A DNA stretch of 64,000 bases from Rathayibacter sp. SW19 (lineage in GTDB: Bacteria > Actinomycetota > Actinomycetes > Actinomycetales > Microbacteriaceae): assembly GCF_030866825.1 (NCBI RefSeq), contig NZ_CP133020.1, forward strand, positions 62,001 through 126,000, written 5' to 3'. Both the position numbers and the translations under genes were made by a program. This document shows positions 56,913 through 64,000 of this stretch, piece by piece. Every line of letters starts with the position of its first letter. The stretch's first letter is position 1. The notes below the pieces were generated by a model. It ran no database searches. It had not been told where the DNA came from and worked only from the letters and a program-made list of their open reading frames with translations.

Positions 56913-57833
56913 ATGACCCGAGTCGTGACGATCCCAGCCCAGGATTTGCAACGCCGTGCACGGCACGGTGCCGTGCATCGTGGAAAGCATCGCGGGGCGT
57001 CGCGTGGGCAGAGTTTCGAGCGCGGGTTCGCGGCGCTCGGTGACCTCGCCCTGGGTGGTGTTCAGGTGTCCGCTCGCGCCACCGATCTGACGACCGGCGA
57101 AGTGCTCTTCTCGGTCGACGATCACGTCATCATGCCGACGGCGTCGATCGGCAAGATCCTGCTTCTGGTGGAAGTGGCGGCCCGCATCGAGGCGCAGGAG
57201 GCCAGCGGGCTGACGATCATCGAACGGACCGCCGAGGATGCCGTCGGCGACTCCGGAATCTGGCAACACCTGGCAGCACCCGCCCTTCCGCTCGCCGATC
57301 TTGCTGCGCTGATCGGCGCGAGCAGCGACAATCTCGCCACCAATGTTCTGCTGCGCAAAGTCGGGTTGGATGCGGTGAGCCGGCGCACGGAACAACTCGG
57401 CCTCACCCGCACCGCACTGCTCGACCTGGTGCGCGACCATCGGGGTCCGGATGACGCACCTCACCTCTCGGTCGGCAGTGCGAACGAGCTGACCTGGCTG
57501 TTGTCCGCGCTTGCCCGTGGGGAGATCGTCGACGCTGGCACGAGCCGCCGGGTCATCGCCTGGCTCTCGCTCAACTCGGATTTGTCGATGGTCGCAAGCG
57601 CATTCGGCCTCGACCCGCTCGCGCACAGAACAGCGGAACACAACATCATGCTCGTGAATAAGACTGGCACGGATGTGAGCGTGCGCAGCGAGGTCGGTGT
57701 GCTGCGCGGGCCGCGTGCCGGCGTTACGTACGCCGTGTCGATGTATTTCGACGATTCCGAGCTTCAAACGCGGCTCACCGTGCTCGACGGTATGCGCACC
57801 GTCGGTCTCGACTTGCTCGAATACGTGCATTAA
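56913..57833 (+). CDS. Class A beta-lactamase-like serine hydrolase
   Basis: The 306-residue protein has the class A motifs in order: S78-x-x-K81 in PTASIGK, SDN in GASSDNLATN, and KTG in LVNKTGTD. The usual Glu166 region is not obvious (SGLTIIERTAEDAV... differs) and no signal peptide is seen, so beta-lactamase activity is uncertain; it may be an esterase or PBP-like enzyme. ATG 56913 is chosen after AGAGGA; in-frame starts at 56823 (TTG) and 56856 exist. The 172 bp after it hold no gene. Confidence 0.75.
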   Translation: MTRVVTIPAQDLQRRARHGAVHRGKHRGASRGQSFERGFAALGDLALGGVQVSARATDLTTGEVLFSVDDHVIMPTASIGKILLLVEVAARIEAQEASGLTIIERTAEDAVGDSGIWQHLAAPALPLADLAALIGASSDNLATNVLLRKVGLDAVSRRTEQLGLTRTALLDLVRDHRGPDDAPHLSVGSANELTWLLSALARGEIVDAGTSRRVIAWLSLNSDLSMVASAFGLDPLAHRTAEHNIMLVNKTGTDVSVRSEVGVLRGPRAGVTYAVSMYFDDSELQTRLTVLDGMRTVGLDLLEYVH

Positions 57834-57961
57834 GCGGCGTTAGGCGACGGTTTCAATCGCGCTATGCTCATCTCGCGCACGTAATCGTCGAGTTGAGAAA
57901 TAAATGCCGAGTCGTGACCTAAAGGGGTTTCCAGATGATGCATTTGTCGGTTACTGTCGCG

Positions 57962-58008
57962 CATAGCGCAAGAGCGACGCTGCCGGCGCACCAGCCGGCA
58001 GCGCTATG
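57962..58008 (+). promoter_or_regulatory. 5'-leader hairpin ahead of livK
   Basis: CGCTGCCGGC (57978-57987) and GCCGGCAGCG (57994-58003) form a strong stem with a 6-nt loop, and the flanking CATAGCGC (57962-57969) can pair with GCGCTATG (58001-58008). The structure ends just upstream of AAAGGGG, the ribosome site of livK, so it may affect translation or mRNA stability. Function is inferred. Confidence 0.5.
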
Positions 58009-58026
58009 GAAACAAAGGGGTACAGG

Positions 58027-59253
58027 ATGGTACGCAAACGTGTGCTGGGTGTGGTCGCGATAGCGGCTTCCGTGGCATTTATGGTGGCAGGATGTGCCAA
58101 TCAGCCGTCAACGTCGACGACTTCGACAGCCGCCGCCAACGCGGTGAATCTGCCGGTAATGACGTCAGTTGAGGTGCCGAAGGATGCAGTCCTTCCGGCT
58201 GGCGACGGCAACGCCAAGTGCCCGTCAGGGTTGACCATCGCCTATATCGGCGCTGAGACCGGCCCGAACGCTCAGCTGGGCATCAATATCTACAACGGCG
58301 TGCAGCTGGCGGTCAACCAGGCGAACAAGGCGAACCCGGGCTGCCAGGTCAACTTCAAGAAGTTCGACACTGAGGGTGACCCGACCAAGGCAACCGGTCC
58401 GGTGACGCAGGCGGTCAACGAGCCCGACATCATCGGAGTCATCGGTCTTCCGTTCTCGGGCGAGTCGAAGGCAACCGGCAACATCTTCGACCAGGGCGAC
58501 CTGGTCCACATCACGCCGTCTGCCACCAACCCGACGCTGACCGACAACGGTTGGAAGACCTTCTTCCGCGGCCTGGGTAACGACTCCGTGCAGGGTCCGG
58601 CGGCCGCAACGCTGCTGACCAGCATGTTGAAGCTGAACAAGGTCTACGTCGTGCAGGACGACTCGGACTACGGCATCGGCCTCGGCGGCACCACAACGGC
58701 GGCGCTCGGATCGAAGCTCGTCGGTACGGACAAGGTCACAACCGGTCAGAAGGACTTCTCGGCGGTGGTCTCCAAGATCATCAACGCGAAGCCAGACGCC
58801 GTGTACTACTCGGGTTACTACGCTGAGGCCGCACCGTTCGACCAGCAACTGGTGGCAAAGGGCTACACCGGAGTCTTCGCCGGCCCCGACGGCGTCAAGG
58901 ACGACCAGTTCATCAAGCAGGGCGGGGCCGCGACCAACAACGCGTACTTCACCTGCCCCTGCATCCCGGGTGAATTGATCAAGTCCTTCTCGGATGCCTA
59001 CGCGGGCGTCTCGGGCGGTGCTGCCCCTGGAACGTACTCCATTGAGGGTTACGACGCGGCAACGATTCTGCTCACCGGTATCGGCAAGGGCAACGCTGAC
59101 CGTGCCAAACTGCTCGACTTCGTGAAAAACTACGACGCGGATGGTCTGAGCAAGCACTACAAGTGGAACTCGAAGGGTGAGCTCGCAACGCCTACAGTGT
59201 TTGCCTACAAGGTGGACAACGGTTCGATCGTGCCACTCGGCCCGATCAAGTAG
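58027..59253 (+). CDS. livK: Branched-chain amino acid ABC transporter substrate-binding lipoprotein
   Basis: The 408-residue protein starts with a lipoprotein signal (RKRVLGVVAIAASVAFMVAGC, lipobox VAGC at about residues 19-22) and a Thr/Ser/Ala-rich linker. The periplasmic-binding-protein type I fold reads LTIAYIGAETGPNAQLGINIYNGVQLAVNQAN, DPTKATGPVTQAV and YVVQDDSDYGIGLG. ATG 58027 has AAAGGGG about 8 nt upstream; ATG 58006 is a rejected longer start. It is the first gene of livKHMGF, bringing in Leu/Ile/Val or related compounds. Confidence 0.93.
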   Translation: MVRKRVLGVVAIAASVAFMVAGCANQPSTSTTSTAAANAVNLPVMTSVEVPKDAVLPAGDGNAKCPSGLTIAYIGAETGPNAQLGINIYNGVQLAVNQANKANPGCQVNFKKFDTEGDPTKATGPVTQAVNEPDIIGVIGLPFSGESKATGNIFDQGDLVHITPSATNPTLTDNGWKTFFRGLGNDSVQGPAAATLLTSMLKLNKVYVVQDDSDYGIGLGGTTTAALGSKLVGTDKVTTGQKDFSAVVSKIINAKPDAVYYSGYYAEAAPFDQQLVAKGYTGVFAGPDGVKDDQFIKQGGAATNNAYFTCPCIPGELIKSFSDAYAGVSGGAAPGTYSIEGYDAATILLTGIGKGNADRAKLLDFVKNYDADGLSKHYKWNSKGELATPTVFAYKVDNGSIVPLGPIK

Positions 59254-59260
59254 CACAGTC

Positions 59261-59289
59261 GTTGGGGGTGGCGCAGCGCCACCCCCAAC
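59261..59289 (+). terminator. Strong hairpin after livK (terminator/attenuator)
   Basis: GTTGGGGGTGGCGC (59261-59274) and GCGCCACCCCCAAC (59276-59289) are exactly complementary, giving a 12-bp stem with a 5-nt loop, 8 bp after the livK stop. No T-run follows. It can limit read-through so that livK is expressed more strongly than the membrane and ATPase genes, as in many binding-protein operons. Confidence 0.75.
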
Positions 59290-59319
59290 ATCTGTCTCGG
59301 CTTCAAATAATCGCTGAAT

Positions 59320-59349
59320 TAGTAACCGCTGTATTAGCAACTGCTGTAT
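59320..59349. repeat. 15-bp tandem repeat, 2 copies, in livK-livH gap
   Basis: TAGTAACCGCTGTAT (59320-59334) and TAGCAACTGCTGTAT (59335-59349) follow a related partial unit. The 156-bp gap holds this array and the hairpin at 59261, and no gene. Confidence 0.75.
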
Positions 59350-59409
59350 TGACCAACTTCTGGCAAGCCTGACGGCGTCGTCGGGCTAGGACCGGCATCG
59401 GAACCACAT

Positions 59410-60420
59410 ATGCTCCTTACACTTCTGGCGAACGTCCCGATGGACGACAACAGCTGGATCACCTTCAACGTCCCTAGCCTCATCCAAAACTTCTGGCCTG
59501 CGACCTTCGACGGGCTGACCTTCGGAGCCATCTACGCGCTCGTGGCGCTCGGTTACACGCTGGTTTACGGCGTTCTGAGCCTGATCAACTTCGCGCACTC
59601 CGAAGTGTTCATCATGGGCTGTTACGGCGTTGTCGTTACGCTCACCGCGCTCGGGTTCGGGCCGTCGACACCGAACCTCGGCTTCGGGGCGATCGTCGGC
59701 GATCTGCTACTGGCATTGATCGTGGGCATGATCGCGTCGGCCGCGACGGCGGTGATCGTGGAGCGCGTCGCTTACCGGCCGCTACGCAGGCGCAACGCGC
59801 CACGGCTTGCATTCCTGATCACCGCGATCGGCGCGTCGTTCGCGATTCAGTACAGCATCTTCATTGTCCGCGGTGCGAACCCAGAGCCAGCCGTGACGAT
59901 GTTCGTGCCGACGCCGATCTTCGACATCTTCGGCACCATCGTGGACAGTCAGCAGTTGATCATCATCATCGCGGCGGTCGCGATGATGGTCTTCACCGAC
60001 CAGTTCATCCGACGCACCCGCACCGGTCGCGGTATCCGCGCTGTTGCTCAAGATCCGGATACAGCGACGCTCATGGGCGTCAACAAGGAACGCATCATCA
60101 TCATCACGTTCGTGATCGGGGGTATCCTCGCGGGGGCCGCTGCATTGTTCTATGTGATGAAGGTGCCGAGCGGCGTGCTCTACAACGGCGGATTCGTACT
60201 CGGGATCAAGGCGTTCGCCGCAGCGGTGCTCGGCGGCATCGGCAACGTACGCGGCGCCCTGCTCGGCGGTCTTCTGCTCGGGTTGATCGGCAACTACGGG
60301 CAGCTGCTGCTGGGCGATTCGCAGTGGACCGACGTGATCGCGTTCATCGTTCTTGTTCTGGTGCTGCTCGTGCGACCGAGTGGACTTCTCGGCCAATCAT
60401 TGGGAAGGAGCAGAGCATGA
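59410..60420 (+). CDS. livH: Branched-chain amino acid ABC transporter permease LivH
   Basis: The 336-residue protein has eight or so membrane helices with the LivH sequence GLTFGAIYALVALGYTLVYGVLSLINFAHSEVFIMG near the N-terminus and RAVAQDPDTATLMGVN plus KAFAAAVLGGIGNVRGALLGGLLLGLI at the C-terminus (EAA-like loop). It pairs with LivM. The stop overlaps the livM start (ATGA). An in-frame ATG at 59449 is less likely, as the N-terminal segment is hydrophobic. Confidence 0.93.
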   Translation: MLLTLLANVPMDDNSWITFNVPSLIQNFWPATFDGLTFGAIYALVALGYTLVYGVLSLINFAHSEVFIMGCYGVVVTLTALGFGPSTPNLGFGAIVGDLLLALIVGMIASAATAVIVERVAYRPLRRRNAPRLAFLITAIGASFAIQYSIFIVRGANPEPAVTMFVPTPIFDIFGTIVDSQQLIIIIAAVAMMVFTDQFIRRTRTGRGIRAVAQDPDTATLMGVNKERIIIITFVIGGILAGAAALFYVMKVPSGVLYNGGFVLGIKAFAAAVLGGIGNVRGALLGGLLLGLIGNYGQLLLGDSQWTDVIAFIVLVLVLLVRPSGLLGQSLGRSRA

Positions 60421-61640
60421 GTTCCGGCGACGCCCAAACACCGATGCCGACCGCTCGGTCGGATCAGCAATTCGTCGACAGCGAGTCGGTCAATATCCCG
60501 AAGCGACTGAAGAAAGGGCGCTGGCGCAGCAAGTGGGACAGCATGCCGCGCTGGCAGCAGTGGCTCATTCTTCTGATCGTCGTGGCCGCCGCGTATTGGC
60601 TGCCGGTCGCGAATCCGTGGGTGATCACGACGGAGCCGGGTAACGACTGGGGGATCGCGTGCTTCCAGATGTCGATTTATGCCCTGGTCGCTGTCGGCCT
60701 GAACGTGGTGATCGGGTTCGCGGGGCTGCTCGACTTGGGGTATATCGCGTTCTTTGCGATCGGTTCGTACACGGCTGCGTTCCTGACCAGCCCGGACTCG
60801 TCATTCATCCACATCCCGTATCTGTGGGTGCTGCCCGCTGCAATCCTGGTGGCAATGACGTTCGGTGTGGTGCTCGGTCTGCCCGTTCTCCGACTGCGCG
60901 GCGATTACCTGGCGATCGTCACGCTCGGCTTCGGTGAGATCATCCGAATCCTGGCGACAATCATCCCGGCGGCGAAGGGCCAGGTTGGATTCCAGAACGT
61001 CGGGCGTCCGCCCGGCGGAACCACGGCGCATCCGCTGTTCTCGAACTCGAACGGCACGCCCTGGTACTGGCTGACGCTGACCATTATCATCATCGTCCTG
61101 TTGCTCGTCGGCAACCTGGAGCGATCGCGAGTCGGGCGTTCCTGGATTGCGATCCGTGAAGACGAAGACGCCGCCGAGATCATGGGCGTGCCGACCTTCA
61201 AGTTCAAGCTCTGGGCGTTCGCGATCGGTGCCGGAATCGGCGGACTGTCTGGCGCACTGTTCGCCGGACAGATCGGCTTCGTGAACAATCAGAAATTCGA
61301 CGTGGTGACCTCGATTCTGTTCGTGGCCGCCGTCATTCTTGGTGGCTCGGGCAACAAGGTCGGAGCACTGCTTGGTGGCGCGATCGTGGCCTACATTCCG
61401 TTGCGCTTCACGGCGATCGCCGATTACAAGTATTGGATCTTCGGCATTGCGCTGGTGATTCTGATGATCTTCCGGCCACAGGGGCTGATCGCGGCCAAGG
61501 CGCACTTGCTCACCTACGCGCGCGAAGCGCACATGCGGCTGACCGCACTGCGGAAAGCACGTGGAGCGGGTGGCAAGATTTCACCGCGCACTGGTTCCGT
61601 TTCCGCCCAAGAGGTTAAGCGTGACGGAGGTGAAGCATGA
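60417..61640 (+). CDS. livM: Branched-chain amino acid ABC transporter permease LivM
   Basis: The 407-residue protein has a hydrophilic N-terminal tail, eight or more helices, and LivM motifs: LVAVGLNVVIGFAGLLDLGYIAFFAIGSYTAA, LRLRGDYLAIVTLGFGEI (permease family signature) and SRVGRSWIAIREDEDAAEIMGV. A basic C-terminal tail (about 50 residues) follows the last helix. ATG 60417 overlaps the livH stop; livG starts by ATGA overlap, so translation is coupled. Confidence 0.93.
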   Translation: MSSGDAQTPMPTARSDQQFVDSESVNIPKRLKKGRWRSKWDSMPRWQQWLILLIVVAAAYWLPVANPWVITTEPGNDWGIACFQMSIYALVAVGLNVVIGFAGLLDLGYIAFFAIGSYTAAFLTSPDSSFIHIPYLWVLPAAILVAMTFGVVLGLPVLRLRGDYLAIVTLGFGEIIRILATIIPAAKGQVGFQNVGRPPGGTTAHPLFSNSNGTPWYWLTLTIIIIVLLLVGNLERSRVGRSWIAIREDEDAAEIMGVPTFKFKLWAFAIGAGIGGLSGALFAGQIGFVNNQKFDVVTSILFVAAVILGGSGNKVGALLGGAIVAYIPLRFTAIADYKYWIFGIALVILMIFRPQGLIAAKAHLLTYAREAHMRLTALRKARGAGGKISPRTGSVSAQEVKRDGGEA

Positions 61641-62545
61641 CCGAGTCAGCCGACGACGCGCGGGAACACGAGGCAGTGCCGGCACCTGAACCGGATATGA
61701 CGGAGATTCCGGTGGAGCTCGACGTGGCGGAGGCAGCGGCTCCCGAGCGCGAAATCAGAGTCGAGATCGGCGAGGCGCTCATCGAGGTGAAGAACCTCAC
61801 GATGAAATTCGGCGGGCTGGTGGCGATTGACGACATCTCGTTCCAGATCAACCGTGGCGAGATCCTCGGACTGATCGGGCCGAACGGCGCGGGTAAGACC
61901 ACCTGCTTCAACGCGATGACCGGCGTCTACAAGCCGACCAAGGGCGACATTCTGCTCGAAGGCAAGTCGCTCGTTGGCCAGAAGCAGCACAACATCACTC
62001 GAGCCGGTCTCGCGCGAACGTTCCAGAACATCCGATTGTTCGGTGAGATGACGGCGCTCGAGAACGTCGTCGTCGGTCTGGATGCCCGGCACAAGACGAG
62101 CGTTCCCGGTGCGCTGATCCGCTCGCGCCGGCACTATCGGGAGGAGAGCACCGCGATCGATCGTGCGTTAGCCCTGCTCGAGTTCGTCGGCATCGCGGAC
62201 AGCGCCGAGCAGTTGTCGCGGCACCTGCCGTACGGTCACCAGCGGCGGCTCGAGATCGCGCGGGCGTTGGCGACGGACCCGAAGGTGCTCTGCCTCGATG
62301 AGCCGGCTGCCGGCTTCAACCCGGCCGAGAAGGACGACCTGATGGATCTCATCCGGGCGATCCGGGCAGACGGTTACACGGTGCTCTTGATCGAGCATGA
62401 CATGCGTCTGGTGATGGGCCTGACCGATCGCATTGTTGTGCTTGAATTCGGCAAGAAGATTGCGGACGGCGCGCCCGAGGTCGTGCGTGAAGACCCGGCC
62501 GTGATCGCGGCCTATCTGGGGGTGCCCGATGACGAATTTGCCTGA
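61637..62545 (+). CDS. livG: Branched-chain amino acid ABC transporter ATPase LivG
   Basis: The 302-residue protein has an unusual N-terminal acidic extension of about 45 residues (EHEAVPAPEPD...) before the ATPase domain: Walker A GPNGAGKTTCF, LARTFQNIRLF (Q-loop), signature region LSRHLPYGHQRRLEIARALATDPK (the LSGG-like site is LPYGHQRR) and Walker B LCLDEPAAGFNP, then LLIEHDMRLVM (switch His). ATG 61637 overlaps livM. Confidence 0.93.
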   Translation: MTESADDAREHEAVPAPEPDMTEIPVELDVAEAAAPEREIRVEIGEALIEVKNLTMKFGGLVAIDDISFQINRGEILGLIGPNGAGKTTCFNAMTGVYKPTKGDILLEGKSLVGQKQHNITRAGLARTFQNIRLFGEMTALENVVVGLDARHKTSVPGALIRSRRHYREESTAIDRALALLEFVGIADSAEQLSRHLPYGHQRRLEIARALATDPKVLCLDEPAAGFNPAEKDDLMDLIRAIRADGYTVLLIEHDMRLVMGLTDRIVVLEFGKKIADGAPEVVREDPAVIAAYLGVPDDEFA

Positions 62546-63320
62546 TTCGACTGTTCCTGCGTTGAACTTGCCGGCGTCGAACTTGCCAGCGTCGAGTGCG
62601 CCTGCGACCGTTCTGCTTGAGTTGAAAGACGTCTCGGTGCACTACGGACGCATCAGGGCGCTCAACAACATCTCGTTCTCGGTGAACCAGGGCGAAATCG
62701 TCAGTCTGATCGGCGCGAACGGCGCAGGCAAGACAACAACGATGAAGACGATCTCCGGGCTGCTCGCACTGTCGACGGGTTCGATCACGTTCGACGGCGA
62801 GGACATCACCAAGCTCAAGGCGCATCTGCGTGTCGTTCGCGGCATCTCACAGGCGCCGGAGGGCCGGGGAATCTTCCCGGGCATGACGGTGGCGGAGAAC
62901 CTCGACATGGGCACGTTCGGCCGCAAGGACCGCACGGGAGTCACCGATGATCTGGAACGTGTGTTCACGCTGTTTCCGCGATTGCAGGAGCGGCGCACCC
63001 AGGTTGGCGGCACGATGTCCGGAGGTGAGCAGCAGATGCTGGCCATCGGGCGAGCGCTGATGTCCCGGCCACGACTGCTTCTGCTGGACGAGCCGTCGAT
63101 GGGGCTCGCGCCGCAGTTCATCCGCCAGATCTTCAAGATCATCACGGAGATCAACGAGCAGGGCACCACGGTGCTTCTCGTCGAGCAGAACGCGAACCAG
63201 GCTTTGAACAGGGCGCACCGCGCGTTCGCGCTGGAGACCGGCGAGATCACCTACTCCGGCACGGGCAAGGAACTGCTGGCGAACCCAGCGATCAAGGAGA
63301 TCTACCTCGGCGTCGCGTAG
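62529..63320 (+). CDS. livF: Branched-chain amino acid ABC transporter ATPase LivF
   Basis: The 263-residue protein has a repeat-derived N-terminal tail (ALNLPASNLPASSAPA, three 15-bp units at 62562-62606) and then a standard LivF ATPase: Walker A GANGAGKTTTMK, Q-loop SQAPEGRGIFPGMTV, signature MSGGEQQMLAIGRAL, Walker B LLLLDEPSMGLAP and LLVEQNAN. It overlaps livG by 17 bp. A dispersed repeat follows the stop at 63359, beyond which the DUF4232 gene lies on the opposite strand. Confidence 0.95.
   Translation: MTNLPDSTVPALNLPASNLPASSAPATVLLELKDVSVHYGRIRALNNISFSVNQGEIVSLIGANGAGKTTTMKTISGLLALSTGSITFDGEDITKLKAHLRVVRGISQAPEGRGIFPGMTVAENLDMGTFGRKDRTGVTDDLERVFTLFPRLQERRTQVGGTMSGGEQQMLAIGRALMSRPRLLLLDEPSMGLAPQFIRQIFKIITEINEQGTTVLLVEQNANQALNRAHRAFALETGEITYSGTGKELLANPAIKEIYLGVA
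62562..62606. repeat. 15-bp tandem repeat, 3 copies, in livF N-terminus
   Basis: Three units (TTGAACTTGCCGGCG, TCGAACTTGCCAGCG, TCGAGTGCGCCTGCG) encode the LNLPA-SNLPA-SSAPA peptide ahead of the ATPase domain. Confidence 0.85.
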
Positions 63321-63358
63321 CCCGCTCGATCGCTGCCCGAGGCCGACGCGTTGAGTCG

Positions 63359-63394
63359 TGGTTTCGAGACACTCGCTGGCGCTCGTTCCTCAAC
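63359..63394. repeat. Dispersed repeat at the 3' end of the DUF4232 gene
   Basis: GGTTTCGAGACACTCGCTGG...GTTCCTCAACC is a copy of the element seen at 38083 and 38138. On the minus strand its GGTTGAGG end contains the TGA stop (63390-63392) of the DUF4232 protein. Confidence 0.88.
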
Positions 63395-64000
63395 CGGCAG
63401 GCAGCACCGGTTGCACGGTCAGCAGCGAGACATCCTTGTTGCTGCACGCCGACAGGCCGGTAGTTTTCACGAACACAGCCTCGAAGGAGTGCGGCGGGTA
63501 GACCCGAAGCCCGTCGGCAGGCACGACGGTGCAGTTGCTCTCCAGCTGCGCGTTGACGATCTTCAGCGGAGCGTGAACGACGCCGCCCGGCTTCAGCGTG
63601 TTCTGCACAATTGCCACGGAGCTGTCTTCGGCTGCAGCGGCACCGAGCTGGGTGCCGTTGCCGTCGCCGACGAAGGAGACGCCAGGGAAGCCGTGGAGTT
63701 CGCACGGCGTCGATCCGGTGTTGGTGAACAGGATCGGAACGAGCTCGCTGCCTGCTGCGCCGTTCGGCTGCCCGAGAGTCACCGAAAGCTGGCTGACCGT
63801 GCAGCGCGCGACTGCGGGGCTGGTTGTCGCGGTCGATGTCGGCGATGAGCTCGGCGTCGATGGTGCGCTCGTCACCGGGGTGCCGGTCGGCGAGGTCGCC
63901 GGCGCGGCGTTGTTCATCGATACGACCACCAGAACGACGATCAATCCGAGCAGAACAACGGCGAGGGCGACGATCGTGATGATCAGACCGGTGCGCCGCG
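63390..64000 (-). CDS. DUF4232 domain protein, membrane-anchored, 5'-truncated by window edge
   Basis: The frame is open from the right edge. It shows a hydrophobic helix (TIVALAVVLLGLIVVLVVV) near the N-terminus, a Thr/Pro/Ser linker, then DUF4232 (CTVSQLSVTLGQPNGAAGSELVPILFTNTGSTPCELHGFPGV), an actinobacterial extracellular domain of unknown function. Four Cys residues are positioned as possible disulfides. About 203 residues are visible; the start lies beyond base 64000. Its stop codon is in the dispersed repeat at 63359-63394. Confidence 0.8.
   Translation of the reverse strand, partial: RRTGLIITIVALAVVLLGLIVVLVVVSMNNAAPATSPTGTPVTSAPSTPSSSPTSTATTSPAVARCTVSQLSVTLGQPNGAAGSELVPILFTNTGSTPCELHGFPGVSFVGDGNGTQLGAAAAEDSSVAIVQNTLKPGGVVHAPLKIVNAQLESNCTVVPADGLRVYPPHSFEAVFVKTTGLSACSNKDVSLLTVQPVLPAG

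Noticed and set aside
63359..63394. Repeat after livF as a rho-independent terminator
   Set aside because: It is a dispersed element found also inside a coding gene, with no T tract; termination may occur but is not evidenced.
1..64000. Search for tRNA, rRNA or known riboswitches
   Set aside because: No cloverleaf, rRNA segment or riboswitch core was recognised by eye; a covariance-model search would be needed to exclude a weak one.

Overview
The window is GC-rich, densely coded DNA from a high-GC Gram-positive actinobacterium, most likely of the Microbacteriaceae. This rests on the NucS mismatch-repair nuclease (44868-45563), two DUF222/HNH proteins of the 13E12 type, many start/stop-overlapping gene pairs, frequent leaderless-looking starts (a TAnnnT hexamer 6-7 nt before the start codon), and dispersed repeats of the type GGTCGAGTAGCG...TATCGAGACC. 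The genus cannot be named from the sequence. No rRNA, tRNA, CRISPR array, prophage or insertion sequence was recognised.

Layout. 1-3865: 3' end of a uricase gene, a PfkB kinase/uridine-kinase-like pair, and an alpha/beta hydrolase. 3876-9719: cell-envelope genes (GT-C glycosyltransferase with an OmpR-type regulator; PAP2 phosphatase with a fused TagF-like/GT4 polymer transferase). 9820-15598: FetB-like permease, COG4705 membrane protein, PadR plus its membrane partner, AraC plus VOC, PrmC-like methyltransferase, and an EEP-family nuclease without a normal start codon. 15893-23827: HNH protein, lipoprotein, membrane-anchored molybdopterin oxidoreductase, DUF2510 protein, and a NarL-type two-component system. 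24178-28555: LysE exporter, an oxidoreductase/ECF41 sigma operon with a matching promoter, then three decayed genes in a row. 28696-32269: small enzymes and two toxin-antitoxin modules. 32335-41605: aminotransferase, MFS exporter, CrcB pair with UspA protein, a type III PKS/methyltransferase/flavoprotein operon (phenolic-lipid type), and a Tat-exported serine hydrolase. 41932-49632: second HNH protein, HAD phosphatase, SseB-like protein, NucS, MFS with divergent LacI, and an M20 amidohydrolase. 49790-57833: MATE exporter, ABC exporter operon with MarR/GbsR regulator, M13 protease, class A beta-lactamase-like protein. 58027-63320: a complete livKHMGF branched-chain amino-acid uptake operon; a DUF4232 protein runs off the right edge.

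The most striking feature is not a gene. The window holds about twenty short tandem arrays, most often with a 15-bp unit (also 5, 12, 14, 17, 21 and 31 bp), placed at gene ends, in promoters and in the coding termini of proteins. Dispersed palindromic repeats also overlap gene ends: they supply the stop codon of at least three genes and a tail of about 70 residues on the type III PKS. Three operator-like perfect palindromes sit in divergent or upstream regions (toxin-antitoxin, LacI/MFS, ABC/MarR), and a TGTCACA-N16-CGTC promoter precedes the ECF41 operon.
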